A stretch of DNA of 64,000 nucleotides from a virus. The DNA is taken from positions 19,934-83,933 of the IMG/VR virus record IMGVR_UViG_3300043567_000498. One strand, written 5' to 3'. Below are positions 18,201-27,700 of this stretch, piece after piece. Positions within the stretch are counted from its first letter, which is position 1; each line of letters begins with the position of its first letter. Position numbers and translations under genes: made by a program. Under the pieces are notes generated by a model, which worked only from the letters and a program-made list of their open reading frames with translations, ran no database searches and was not told where the DNA came from.

Positions 18201-19572
18201 TTCCGCCAATCGTTACATTACCACCAACATAAAGATTAGTACCATCAAAAGTTAGATTACCAGAACCGGTTGGATTATTAGACCCATCCTTATAAACAAT
18301 TTGATTAGCAGATCCTGCTACCGGACCTGTTAGACCCTGTAGTCCTTGAGCACCTTGTAATCCTTGAGTTCCCTGAAGTCCTTGTCTACCCTGCAATCCT
18401 TGATTACCCTGAAGACCTTGAGTACCTTGAGAACCTAAAGTACCCTGGAGACCTTGAGTACCTTGAGAACCTAAAGTACCCTGCAATCCTTGAGTACCTT
18501 GAGAACCTAAAGTACCCTGCAATCCTTGAGTACCTTGAGAACCTAAAGTACCCTGCAATCCTTGAGTACCTTGAGAACCTAAAGTACCCTGCAATCCTTG
18601 AGTACCCTGAAGACCTTGAGTACCCTGAAGACCTTGAGTACCCTGAAGTCCTTGAGTACCCTGAGAACCTAAAGTACCCTGCAATCCTTGAGTACCTTGA
18701 GAACCTAAAGTACCCTGCAATCCTTGAGTACCTTGAGAACCTAAAGTACCTTGAAGACCTTGAGTACCCTGAAGACCTTGAGTACCCTGAAGTCCTTGAG
18801 TACCTTGAAGTCCTTGAGTACCCTGAGAACCTAAAGTACCCTGGAGACCTTGAGTACCTTGAGAACCTAAAGTACCTTGTAATCCCTGAGTACCTTGAGA
18901 ACCTAAAGTACCCTGAAGACCTTGGGTGCCTTGAGAACCTAAAGTACCCTGAAGACCTTGTGTACCTTGAGAACCTAAAGTACCTTGAAGACCTTGTGTA
19001 CCTTGAGTTCCCTGAAGTCCTTGTCTACCCTGTAATCCTTGATTACCCTGAGTACCTTGTAATCCTTGGAGTCCTTGCAAACCAGCCGCAAATGGAGTAG
19101 TCCAACTTACTCCGGCACCTGTAGAAATAAAGACACTACCAGCGGCACCTATATTTCCATAAAAATCTCTTAATCCGGCATCTAATTCTAGAGTTCCACC
19201 AAAAGTAGAGGCACCAGATACTCTTACATCACCGACAACATCTAACTTTGCTCTTGGACTTGTGGAACCAATACCAGTATTTCCACCAAAAGGATTTAGT
19301 GCAATTGTTCTGTCAGCATTAACGTCAATAATCGGAATACCAGAGATTGGATTGACGCTAAAGATTGAACCAGAAGATAAGATATTACTAATAGAAAATA
19401 GAGTTCCTTCACTTCCTTGAAAACTTAGAGTGCCATTATTCGTCGGATATACAACCGCAGTAATAGTAGAAGGTCCAGTATTTGTACTTGCTCCTACAAA
19501 ATCTATTTTTGGATCCGTATTAGTAGATCCTATACTTGGGGTTATAAGAATATCTTTATCCGAATTTGCCAT
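15229..19572 (-). CDS. Collagen-like fibre protein (1447 residues)
   Basis: Three Gly-X-Y arrays (residues about 164-414, 627-755 and 939-1217) alternate with globular modules. The arrays are built from [15 protein letters not shown] and GNQ and contain no proline. Recurrent non-collagen modules include DVRVSGASTFGGTLELD...LRDFYGNIGAAGSV...[14 protein letters not shown] immediately before each array, and a [20 protein letters not shown] segment after it. A module with [14 protein letters not shown] and [10 protein letters not shown] also occurs twice in the 3203-residue protein, so both genes draw on one set of exchangeable domains. A trimeric fibre is expected. The start has a CTAATAAATAC late site upstream. 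Confidence 0.8.
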   Translation of the reverse strand: MANSDKDILITPSIGSTNTDPKIDFVGASTNTGPSTITAVVYPTNNGTLSFQGSEGTLFSISNILSSGSIFSVNPISGIPIIDVNADRTIALNPFGGNTGIGSTSPRAKLDVVGDVRVSGASTFGGTLELDAGLRDFYGNIGAAGSVFISTGAGVSWTTPFAAGLQGLQGLQGTQGNQGLQGRQGLQGTQGTQGLQGTLGSQGTQGLQGTLGSQGTQGLQGTLGSQGTQGLQGTLGSQGTQGLQGTLGSQGTQGLQGTQGLQGTQGLQGTQGLQGTLGSQGTQGLQGTLGSQGTQGLQGTLGSQGTQGLQGTQGLQGTQGLQGTQGLQGTLGSQGTQGLQGTLGSQGTQGLQGTLGSQGTQGLQGTLGSQGTQGLQGTLGSQGTQGLQGNQGLQGRQGLQGTQGLQGAQGLQGLTGPVAGSANQIVYKDGSNNPTGSGNLTFDGTNLYVGGNVTIGGTSVLIASTTLTVKDKDIIVGLATTAGGAVISNDTTANHGGIAVASTEGSPLFDINAGVGTDDVPSTYKQIMWIKSGTFTGLNTDAWLFNYAVGVGTNQVPNGVRLAAGGIQVTDLTVTSPQLRITGLSTFVQTVELDAGLRDFYGNVGAAGSVLSSTGTGVSWTAPFAAGLQGLQGTQGLQGTQGLQGNQGLQGRQGLQGTQGLQGTQGLQGTQGLQGTQGLQGTQGLQGTLGSQGTQGLQGTLGSQGTQGLQGNQGLQGTQGLQGNQGLQGRQGLQGTQGLQGAQGLQGTQGLQGLQGGNNGGVTILDDTTTNSNWYVAISSVTSGIQTTLRVSSTRLQINPSTGALGIGTVIDVVPYDTLNSGTLSFEGSAGQLFSITNNLTTGSIFSVNDVSGIPSIDVNADGTIQLAPYGINEKVGIGTTLPTSKLTVQGDVRVSGASTFVGLIELDSSLRDFYGNIGAAGSVFISTGAGVSWTTPFAAGLQGLQGNQGLQGNQGLQGRQGLQGTQGLQGTLGSQGLQGTLGSQGTQGLQGLQGTQGTQGLQGLQGLQGTQGLQGTLGSQGTQGLQGTLGSQGTQGLQGNQGLQGRQGLQGTLGSQGTQGLQGTLGSQGTQGLQGTLGSQGTQGLQGTLGSQGTQGLQGTLGSQGTQGLQGTLGSQGTQGLQGTLGSQGTQGLQGTLGSQGTQGLQGTLGSQGTQGLQGNQGLQGRQGLQGTLGSQGTQGLQGTLGSQGTQGLQGTQGLQGTLGSQGTQGLQGLTGPVAGSANQVVYKDGTNTATGSANLTFNGTTLTATQIDLSASGTASDSVLYLSGTPTSSSGTNGLLGIGQLNFSDTDIIANFVHSVNSYAQVVVQNKNSGSTSSADVIVNNDRAAGTTYFGDFGINGTTFAGGGPFGDPDGTYLYSSGGTLTLGSQGAYNVKVASNNTERVTILSTGNVGIGTASPSFTADIAGDARVTSTNKMRFGGTSGTTNFYIQYNSTTNSLDFVAG
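15923..19080 (-). repeat. Three collagen-like coding arrays in the 1447-residue gene
   Basis: Arrays at about 15923-16755, 17308-17690 and 18330-19080. The 9-base triplet unit is nested in longer units coding GTLGSQGTQGLQ (36 bases) repeated many times in a row. Adjacent units are nearly identical in DNA, so copy-number change by recombination or slippage is likely. Confidence 0.85.
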
Positions 19573-19593
19573 CCCCTATATTCCTTTTGTTAA

Positions 19594-19604
19594 GTATTTA
19601 TTAG
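19594..19604 (-). promoter_or_regulatory. T4-late-like promoter for the 1447-residue fibre gene
   Basis: Minus strand CTAATAAATAC, 21 bases before the ATG at 19572, with AAAGGAATATAGGGG between them providing a ribosome site. Confidence 0.5.
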
Positions 19605-19626
19605 ACATTAAAGTGAGTAACATTTT

Positions 19627-20379
19627 TTAAATACCAAACCTACTGCGAGTTGCGTTGAAGTTTTGTGAGACTTCTGATGCTGTGAGTGCTCGTGTATACA
19701 TTTTTAAAGTGGCAAAATTAAGATTTGAATGCCAACTATAATCTCCACCATAATTTGCAGTAGCAATTCTTATACGGTTATCACTTGGAGTTCCTTCAGT
19801 TCCAGAAGTTATAGTTCCACTTGTTTGAGACACTCCATTTTTATATAAAGTTAAAGTCGTTCCATTTCTTACGGCAACTAACTGCGTCCAAACTCCAGAA
19901 GATGTATCCGAAAAAGAAAGTTCATAAACATTATTAACCCCAGAGGTTCTTCCCCATATCACATATCTATAAGATATCGAATCATAGTACCACATATTAT
20001 GAAATCCAGTATATGTTGCTATTACACTTACATTTTCCGTTCCATTATAATTTGTGGGATTTCTATCATTTGATTTAAACCACACTTCTGTTGTATGATT
20101 ATTATGTAAATAATTTGCTGCTGTTAAAATTCCAGAAGTGTTTAATGTGGCATATCCACCATCTTCTGCTGTTGGTGGTAATGTTCTTGTAAATGCTATT
20201 GAACCACTATTTGATGAACTATAGGAATAATATGATGGATTAACAAGAGTAAAATTATTCCCATTACCACTCAAATCAGTCCAAGTCGTTCCAGAACCAG
20301 GATATGAGTTTCTATCTGCCGCATCAAGTGCTAGAACTAATCCACTATCTACAATATCAGGACCTGAAGACGCTGCCAT
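19627..20379 (-). CDS. LamG/concanavalin-like domain protein (third of tandem set)
   Basis: A 250-residue single-domain protein with the LamG beta-sandwich pattern seen in its two upstream neighbours: SGLVLALDAADRNSYPGSG, TTWTDLSGNGNNFTL, TEVWFKSN, TLTLYKNGVSQTSGTI, and the closing ALTASEVSQNFNATRSRFGI. LamG domains bind glycans or proteins. With no signal peptide and a place between two collagen-like fibre genes, it is probably a virion surface or fibre-tip component. The three tandem copies share ends but differ in the loops between strands, suggesting duplication and divergence in binding specificity (inference). Confidence 0.7.
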   Translation of the reverse strand: MAASSGPDIVDSGLVLALDAADRNSYPGSGTTWTDLSGNGNNFTLVNPSYYSYSSSNSGSIAFTRTLPPTAEDGGYATLNTSGILTAANYLHNNHTTEVWFKSNDRNPTNYNGTENVSVIATYTGFHNMWYYDSISYRYVIWGRTSGVNNVYELSFSDTSSGVWTQLVAVRNGTTLTLYKNGVSQTSGTITSGTEGTPSDNRIRIATANYGGDYSWHSNLNFATLKMYTRALTASEVSQNFNATRSRFGI

Positions 20380-20391
20380 TTTCTCTACCTC

Positions 20392-21063
20392 TTAGATATT
20401 AAATCTGCCTCTAAGGGCATTAAAGTTTTGTGAGACTTCTGATGCTGTGAGTGCTCTATTGTAGATGGAAACTTGTGCTATGTTTCCGTTCAAGTAATCA
20501 GGTCCATTAGGTCTTCTTCCAATTTCTATGGTATAAGATGGTTCTATAATAGAAGCAGGTATTGAAGTTGTATTTGTACTGTCTAATACTCCATTTCGGT
20601 ACATTCTTATAGAAGTTGAAGGAGTCCAGGTTCCTACTAAATTAATCCAGGCACCAGTAGTAATAACAGCAGAAGTACTTGCACCTGCATTATTTACAGC
20701 AAATCCTGCCAACCCAGCACCACTAACATTAAGGGCATATCCATTTACAGTAGAAGAACTCGTTTTAGTTACTATCCATCTATCAGCAACAGTAGTCTTT
20801 ATCCAAGCAGAAACTGTTAGTCCTGCTGTTGGAAGTAAATTGGAGTCTGAAGTAAAATCAATAAAGTCATCAGTACCATCAAAAACAATAGATCCACCAT
20901 TAGAACTACTAAAAGTCGGTCCAGTTGTAAGAGTTCCATTATTACCTCTACCACTCAAATCAGTCCAGGTGGTTCCAGAACCTGGATATGAGTTTCTATC
21001 TGCCGCATCAAGTGCTAATACTAAACCATTCGTAACTATCGGTGGTCCGTGAGAAAGTGCCAT
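20392..21063 (-). CDS. LamG/concanavalin-like domain protein (second of tandem set)
   Basis: A 223-residue paralogue with NGLVLALDAADRNSYPGSG, GGSIVFDGTDDFIDFTSDS, LTVSAWIKTT, IRMYRNGVLDST, and NGNIAQVSIYNRALTASEV. The F-D-G-T-D-D plus W-I-K-T pattern is a classic LamG signature. It lies 2 bases after the previous LamG gene and 12 bases before the next, all in the structural operon. Lacking catalytic residues, it is best read as a binding domain. Which ligand it binds cannot be told. Confidence 0.7.
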   Translation of the reverse strand: MALSHGPPIVTNGLVLALDAADRNSYPGSGTTWTDLSGRGNNGTLTTGPTFSSSNGGSIVFDGTDDFIDFTSDSNLLPTAGLTVSAWIKTTVADRWIVTKTSSSTVNGYALNVSGAGLAGFAVNNAGASTSAVITTGAWINLVGTWTPSTSIRMYRNGVLDSTNTTSIPASIIEPSYTIEIGRRPNGPDYLNGNIAQVSIYNRALTASEVSQNFNALRGRFNI

Positions 21064-21065
21064 TT

Positions 21066-21764
21066 TTAGATACCAAACCTACTACGAGTTGCGTTGAAGT
21101 TTTGTTGGATTTCTGATGCTGTGAGTGCTCTGTTGTATACAGAGACTTGTGATATGTTTCCGGGAAAGTAGTATGTATTAATTCCACCTACTGGTCTGAA
21201 TCCTATCTGAAATGCAGCATTAGATTCAAATGAACCAGTTATAGAAGTTGTATTAGATCCAATATTAATACTATCCGCATAAGCATTTATTCTATTTGAA
21301 CCATTCCAAGTAAGTGTAAAATTATGCCAAGCACCATTATTATATCCAGAACCAAACTGAACACTATCAATTGCCCCTGTTGCTGCCATATAAACTTCAA
21401 ATCTTCCTCCATCAATTCTTAAACTTATGTCTATATTAACATTACCATTATAGTTGTCAAACAAATAATATTCAAGAGTTCCAGTTGTTTTAAACCAAAC
21501 ACTAATAGTAAAAGAAGTAGATGCTGAATTGATACCTAACGAAGTTGCTGTAACAGTATTCACATAATCATTCGTCCCATCAAAAACAATAGACCCACCA
21601 TTAGAACTACTATAAGTCGGTCCATTCGTTAAAGTTCCATTATTTCCACGACCAGTCAAATCAGTCCAAGTGGTTCCAGAACCAGGATATGAGTTTCTAT
21701 CTGCTGCGTCTAGAGCAAGAACTAATCCTGAAGTAACTATTGAGGGACCATAACCAATCGTCAT
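21066..21764 (-). CDS. LamG/concanavalin-like domain protein (first of tandem set)
   Basis: A 232-residue LamG protein beginning MTIGYGPSIVTSGLVLALD. It has GGSIVFDGTNDYVNTV, FTISVWFKTTGTLEYYLFD, GAWHNFTLTWNGSNRI and NISQVSVYNRALTASEIQ. The first half is nearly identical to the copy at 20392, while the middle strands differ, so recombination may exchange loops. It begins 1 base after the stop of the 3203-residue fibre gene. Likely a fibre-associated binding module (inference). Confidence 0.7.
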   Translation of the reverse strand: MTIGYGPSIVTSGLVLALDAADRNSYPGSGTTWTDLTGRGNNGTLTNGPTYSSSNGGSIVFDGTNDYVNTVTATSLGINSASTSFTISVWFKTTGTLEYYLFDNYNGNVNIDISLRIDGGRFEVYMAATGAIDSVQFGSGYNNGAWHNFTLTWNGSNRINAYADSINIGSNTTSITGSFESNAAFQIGFRPVGGINTYYFPGNISQVSVYNRALTASEIQQNFNATRSRFGI

Positions 21765-21765
21765 A

Positions 21766-24700
21766 TCAAATCTCCACTTCTAGGTCAGCAACGTCTTTTC
21801 TGATTGCGGTGAAGTCCCAATAGAACTCATAAGTTCCTCTGGTTCTCTTCGTTTGAATAGTGAAGTTGTTGTTTGCAACATCAATCTCTTCTACCCAAAG
21901 AACTTCTCCGTGCTTGATATTTGTGATATGAATATTCACTCCATCTTCCTTGACGAAAGCAGAGATATAATCAGGAAGTTTCACAACGCACTTACCATTC
22001 TCAATCGTTCCTTTTCCAGTCAGGCGAATACCGTGATAAGGGCTTTCAAGAGAACCGTACTGGAGCGTTTTACCTGGTTTTGTTGGGTGAGGAACGACGA
22101 AGGACTTGGTTGTGGCACCGAAGGAACCAACAACGTGTAGTTTGTAGGATGGGTTTGTGGTTCCAATACCAACAGAACCAGAAACATAAGCACCCAAAGC
22201 AGTAGTAGCAGAACCAACTTGAAGTGCTTGTGATGAGGTTCCAGTAGAACTTGTTCTTCCAATAAAAAGTGCTGCTGCAGTGTGGTCCCATCTATATCTT
22301 TCTGCACCCAGAGTTTGGAATATAATTGGTGAATTATCATTATGATTTAATACAAATCCACTACCACTTGATGATAATTGGGTTCTTCCACCAACATTCG
22401 TTGAATTACCTGATTCAGAAATTCCAACAGTACCAAGAACAGAAAGTTTACTAGTTCCTGGATTTGTGGTTCCTATTCCCAAATTGCCAGAATTATTAAA
22501 TCTTGCTGCTTCAACTCCAGATGGAAGAAATGCTAAAAATCCAAGTCCAGTATTATTATCTCTTCCTACTATTCTACTAACAAGATTTGTACCAAATCCA
22601 ATATGTGCAGAAGTATTTACTGTAGCAGATGTACCATTGTCTAATAAAATACTACCACCAGAAACTTGTAGTTTATTTGCTGGATTTGTGGTTCCTACAC
22701 CAACATTACCAGTTGAAGGATTAAAGGTCAGTTTGGTGCTGGAAACTCCAACATTTGTGGAAACTCCAGAAGTTACATCTTCAAATACAATATAACGAAG
22801 AGCATTTGTAGAAACATCATTAACAACAGTTACTCCACCATTATTATTTCCTTGAACACCCTGTAATCCCTGAAGACCTTGAGCACCCTGAAGACCTTGG
22901 GTTCCTTGAGTACTTTGAGTACCCTGAAGACCTTGAGTACCTTGAAGACCTTGGGTACCTTGGAGACCCTGAGTTCCCTGAAGACCTTGTGTACCTTGTG
23001 TCCCCTGAGTACCCTGTAATCCTTGAGTACCTTGGAGACCTTGAGTACCCTGTAATCCTTGAGTTCCCTGTAGACCTTGAGTACCCTGTAATCCTTGGGT
23101 TCCTTGGAGTCCTTGTGTACCCTGAAGACCCTGAGTACCTTGTGTTCCCTGTGTACCCTGAAGACCTTGAGTACCCTGGAGTCCTTGGGTTCCTTGAAGA
23201 CCTTGGGTTCCTTGAAGACCTTGGGTTCCTTGAAGACCTTGGGTTCCTTGAAGACCTTGAGTTCCTTGAGTACCTTGAGTACCCTGAAGACCTTGGGTTC
23301 CTTGAGTGCCTTGAGTACCCTGGAGACCTTGAGTTCCCTGAGTACCTTGAGTACCTTGAGTACCTTGAGTTCCTTGAAGACCTTGGCGACCCTGAATACC
23401 CTGTGTTCCCTGGAGACCTTGTAGGGCGGCATTCTGTATTGTTGCTTTCTTTAACTGACCATCACTTACATCATAAAGCAATAAGTAATCTCCAGACTGA
23501 ACTTCTGGTGCAGTAAGTTCTACTCTGTCTGAAATAATTTGAGGAGCAACTTTTCTAAGTGAAGAATCAGTAACTCCAGAACCGAGTGTTGTTGCGTTGA
23601 GAACTGATGTTCCATTAATCTCATAAGACTTACCAGATGCAAGATTCCAATCTTCACTTGAAGTTAATGCTTGTGCAGTATGATTCCAAAGGATTGTCTT
23701 GACTATATTTGCAGAACCAATACCAATACCACCACCATCAAGAAGTAGACTTGTTCCTATAGTAGTCGCAATACCAACTCTTAGGTCCGCTAGTTCAATT
23801 GTGGTGGAGTTTATAATAGTTTGTGTTCCATCTACATATAAATCACCTTTGATTCTTACCACTCCAGTATCATTTCCAATTGCTGCTGGATCAATAATTA
23901 ATTCTGCAGGTCCAGTAATAGTGTTAGTATTAATTCCAATACCAGTACCACTTACTCCACCAATTTGAACTGTTGAAGTGTTTTTATTGAATGTAAAGTT
24001 TGCGGAGGCACCAGAAACTCCATTATCATTAAAGATTACTTGAGTATTAGAACCTGCTACTGGACCAGTGATTCCTTGAGTTCCTTGAGTTCCCTGAAGA
24101 CCTTGAGTTCCCTGAGTACCTTGAGTGCCTTGAGTTCCTTGAGTACCTTGAGTACCCTGTAGACCTTGAGTGCCTTGAGTACCCTGTAGACCTTGGCGTC
24201 CTTGAATACCCTGAGTACCCTGAAGACCTTGAGTTCCCTGAGTACCTTGAGTTCCTTGTAATCCTTGAGTACCTTGTGTACCTTGTGTACCTTGTGTACC
24301 TTGTGTGCCCTGAGTACCTTGAGTACCCTGTAGACCCTGAGTACCCTGTAGACCTTGAGTTCCTTGAGTTCCCTGAAGACCTTGAGTTCCTTGAGTTCCT
24401 TGAGTTCCCTGAAGACCTTGAGTTCCCTGAGTACCTTGAGTGCCTTGAGTACCCTGTAGACCTTGGCGTCCTTGAATACCCTGAGTACCCTGAAGACCTT
24501 GAGCTCCCTGAGTACCTTGAGTTCCTTGTAATCCTTGAGTACCTTGTGTACCTTGTGTGCCCTGAGTACCCTGAAGACCTTGAATTCCAGCAGCAAAAGG
24601 CGTAGTCCAAGAAACTCCAGCACCAGTAGAAACTAAAATAGAACCAGCAGCACCTACATTATTATAAATGTCCTTTAATGTAGAATTTAATTCAATAGGA

Positions 24701-27700
24701 CTCTCAAAAACAAAGTTTCCAGAACCATCAATTTGAGCTCTTACTGCCGCATTACTAACATCAACAAAACGAAGATTTGGTGTTGAAGTATTACCATAAA
24801 CATCAATATACCAAGCAGTTGCATTATCAGTTGCTCTACCAAAACTTAACTGACCACCTTCATTAGATGTATCAACTCTACCTGCCTTGATTTCTCCACC
24901 AACAACATCAAGTTTAATTCCTGCTCCTGGACTTACTGTTCCAATACCAACACTCTGATTTACTGCATCATATACAAAGTTAGTAGCACCCGCAGATACA
25001 TTATTGTTGTTAAAAATAACTTGTTTGTCAGTACCAGCAACTGGTCCCGTTAAACCTTGAGTTCCTTGAGTACCCTGAAGACCTTGAGTACCTTGAGTAC
25101 CCTGAGTACCTTGTGTTCCCTGAAGACCTTGAGTACCTTGAGTTCCCTGAGTACCCTGAAGACCTTGTCTTCCCTGAGTTCCCTGAAGTCCCTGAGTTCC
25201 TTGTAAACCTTGGGTTCCCTGAAGTCCCTGAGTACCTTGTAGACCTTGTGTACCTTGGAGTCCCTGAGTTCCTTGTAATCCTTGAGTACCTTGGAGTCCC
25301 TGAGTTCCTTGTAAACCTTGGGTTCCTTGAGTACCCTGAGTACCTTGAAGACCTTGAGTACCCTGTAATCCTTGAGTACCTTGGGTTCCTTGAGTACCCT
25401 GTAATCCTTGAGTACCTTGGTTTCCTTGAGTACCCTGAAGTCCTTGAGTTCCTTGTGCTCCTTGAGTACCCTGAAGACCCTGAGTTCCTTGTGCTCCTTG
25501 AGTACCCTGAAGACCCTGAGTACCTTGTGTACCCTGAGTACCTTGGAGTCCTTGAGTACCTTGTGTACCTTGGGTTCCCTGAAGACCTTGAGTACCTTGT
25601 CTTCCCTGAGTACCCTGAAGACCCTGAGTTCCTTGTAATCCTTGAGTACCTTGGAGTCCCTGAAGAGCGGCATTCTGTATCGTTGCCTTTCCTACAACAG
25701 TTCCACTTACATCATAAAGTGCAATAAAGTCACCACTTTGAGGGTCTGTAACGGTAGGTAATCCATTAATATCAAGATTACTAGCAGTTCCATTAAATCT
25801 GGTTGCGGTAATTTGACTATCGGTAATATGAACTCCACCGACTGCCAAACGAACTCCATTTGGTACTTGAGTGCTTCCAATACCAACACCATAGTTGAAT
25901 AACCATGCATCAGTAGTACCGGCACCCAAAGTACCACCCTTAATCCACATAATTTGCTTATATGTGGAAGCAATACTATCAATACCAACGACACTAATAT
26001 CAACTAGTGGAGTACCTTCGGTAGAAGCAATAGCAATACCACCGTGATTTGCCGTAGTGTCTGTAGAAACATCCTGATTGAGGGCATTTGTTGTAAATCC
26101 TAATATAATATCTTTATCTCTAACAACTAGTTCATTAACAGAAATAAATGCCGTAGTACCACCGACAGTTATGTTTCCACTAACATTTAAATTTGAATTA
26201 ATATTGGTAGTACCATTAACAGTAAGACCAGTAAATGTAGGAGTATCAGTTAGGGCGATTGTTGCGCCTACTCCGGTTGCGGTTGCGGTTAGATTTCCAC
26301 TTACAAAGTTAATGGAATTAACACTATCCGGAGTTCCTACAACAGAACCTTCTTCACGAATTGTAATACCAGTAATTGCGCCAGCGGCAGCGGCAGGAAC
26401 CCAAGTAGGTGCGGCACCAACTCCATTTGATTGAAGAACATACCCAGATGTGCCATTTGCCAAGAATACAGTATTATCAGGTGAAGACTGATAAGGTATA
26501 TTACCAGTAGCACCGCCTTTTAGATTTGTGGCGATACCGGCATTAGAAACATAATCGGCAATTGTGATAGTTGCGCCAGCACCAGATGCTGTTGCAGTTA
26601 CATTTGGTCCTACAAAATTAACAGAATTAACACTATCTGTAGTTCCTACAACAGAACCTTCCTCACGAATTGTAATACCAGTAATTGCGCCAGCAGCGGC
26701 GGCAGCAACCCAATCTACTCCAGAACCAGTTGATGCGAGAACTTGCCCTGGTGCTCCAGGTTCATTATCCTTATCAAAGAGAGAACCACGAAGTCTAATA
26801 CCACCATTTACATCTAAGTTTGTTGTTGGAACTGTGGTTCCAATACCAACTCTTTGATTTACAGCATCATATACAAAGTTAGTAGCTCCGGCAGAAACAT
26901 TATTATTGTTAAAAATAACTTGAGAGTTAGAACCTGCTATTGGTCCCGTTAAACCTTGAGTTCCCTGAAGACCTTGAGTACCTTGAGTACCTTGGGTTCC
27001 TTGTAATCCTTGAGTTCCCTGAGTACCTTGGGTTCCTTGGAGACCTTGAGTACCCTGAAGACCTTGAGTACCTTGTGCTCCTTGAGTACCCTGAAGACCT
27101 TGAGTACCTTGTAGACCTTGAGTACCCTGAGTGCCTTGGGTTCCTTGTAATCCTTGAGTACCCTGTAATCCTTGAGTACCCTGAAGACCTTGAGTACCCT
27201 GAAGACCTTGAGTACCCTGAAGACCTTGAGTACCCTGAGTACCTTGGGTTCCTTGTAATCCTTGAGTACCCTGAGTACCTTGTGCTCCTTGAGTACCCTG
27301 AAGACCTTGAGTACCCTGAGTGCCTTGGGTTCCTTGTAATCCTTGAGTACCCTGTAATCCTTGAGTACCCTGAAGACCTTGAGTACCCTGAAGACCTTGA
27401 GTACCCTGAAGACCTTGAGTACCCTGAGTACCTTGGGTTCCTTGTAATCCTTGAGTACCTTGTGCTCCTTGAGTACCCTGAAGACCTTGAGTACCTTGTG
27501 CTCCTTGAGTACCCTGAAGACCTTGAGTACCTTGTGCTCCTTGAGTACCCTGAAGACCTTGAGTACCCTGAGTGCCTTGGGTTCCTTGGAGACCTTGAGT
27601 ACCCTGAGTGCCTTGGGTTCCCTGAAGACCTTGGGTTCCTTGAAGACCTTGAGTACCCTGAAGTCCTTGAGTACCTTGAACACCCTGAAGGGCGGCATTT

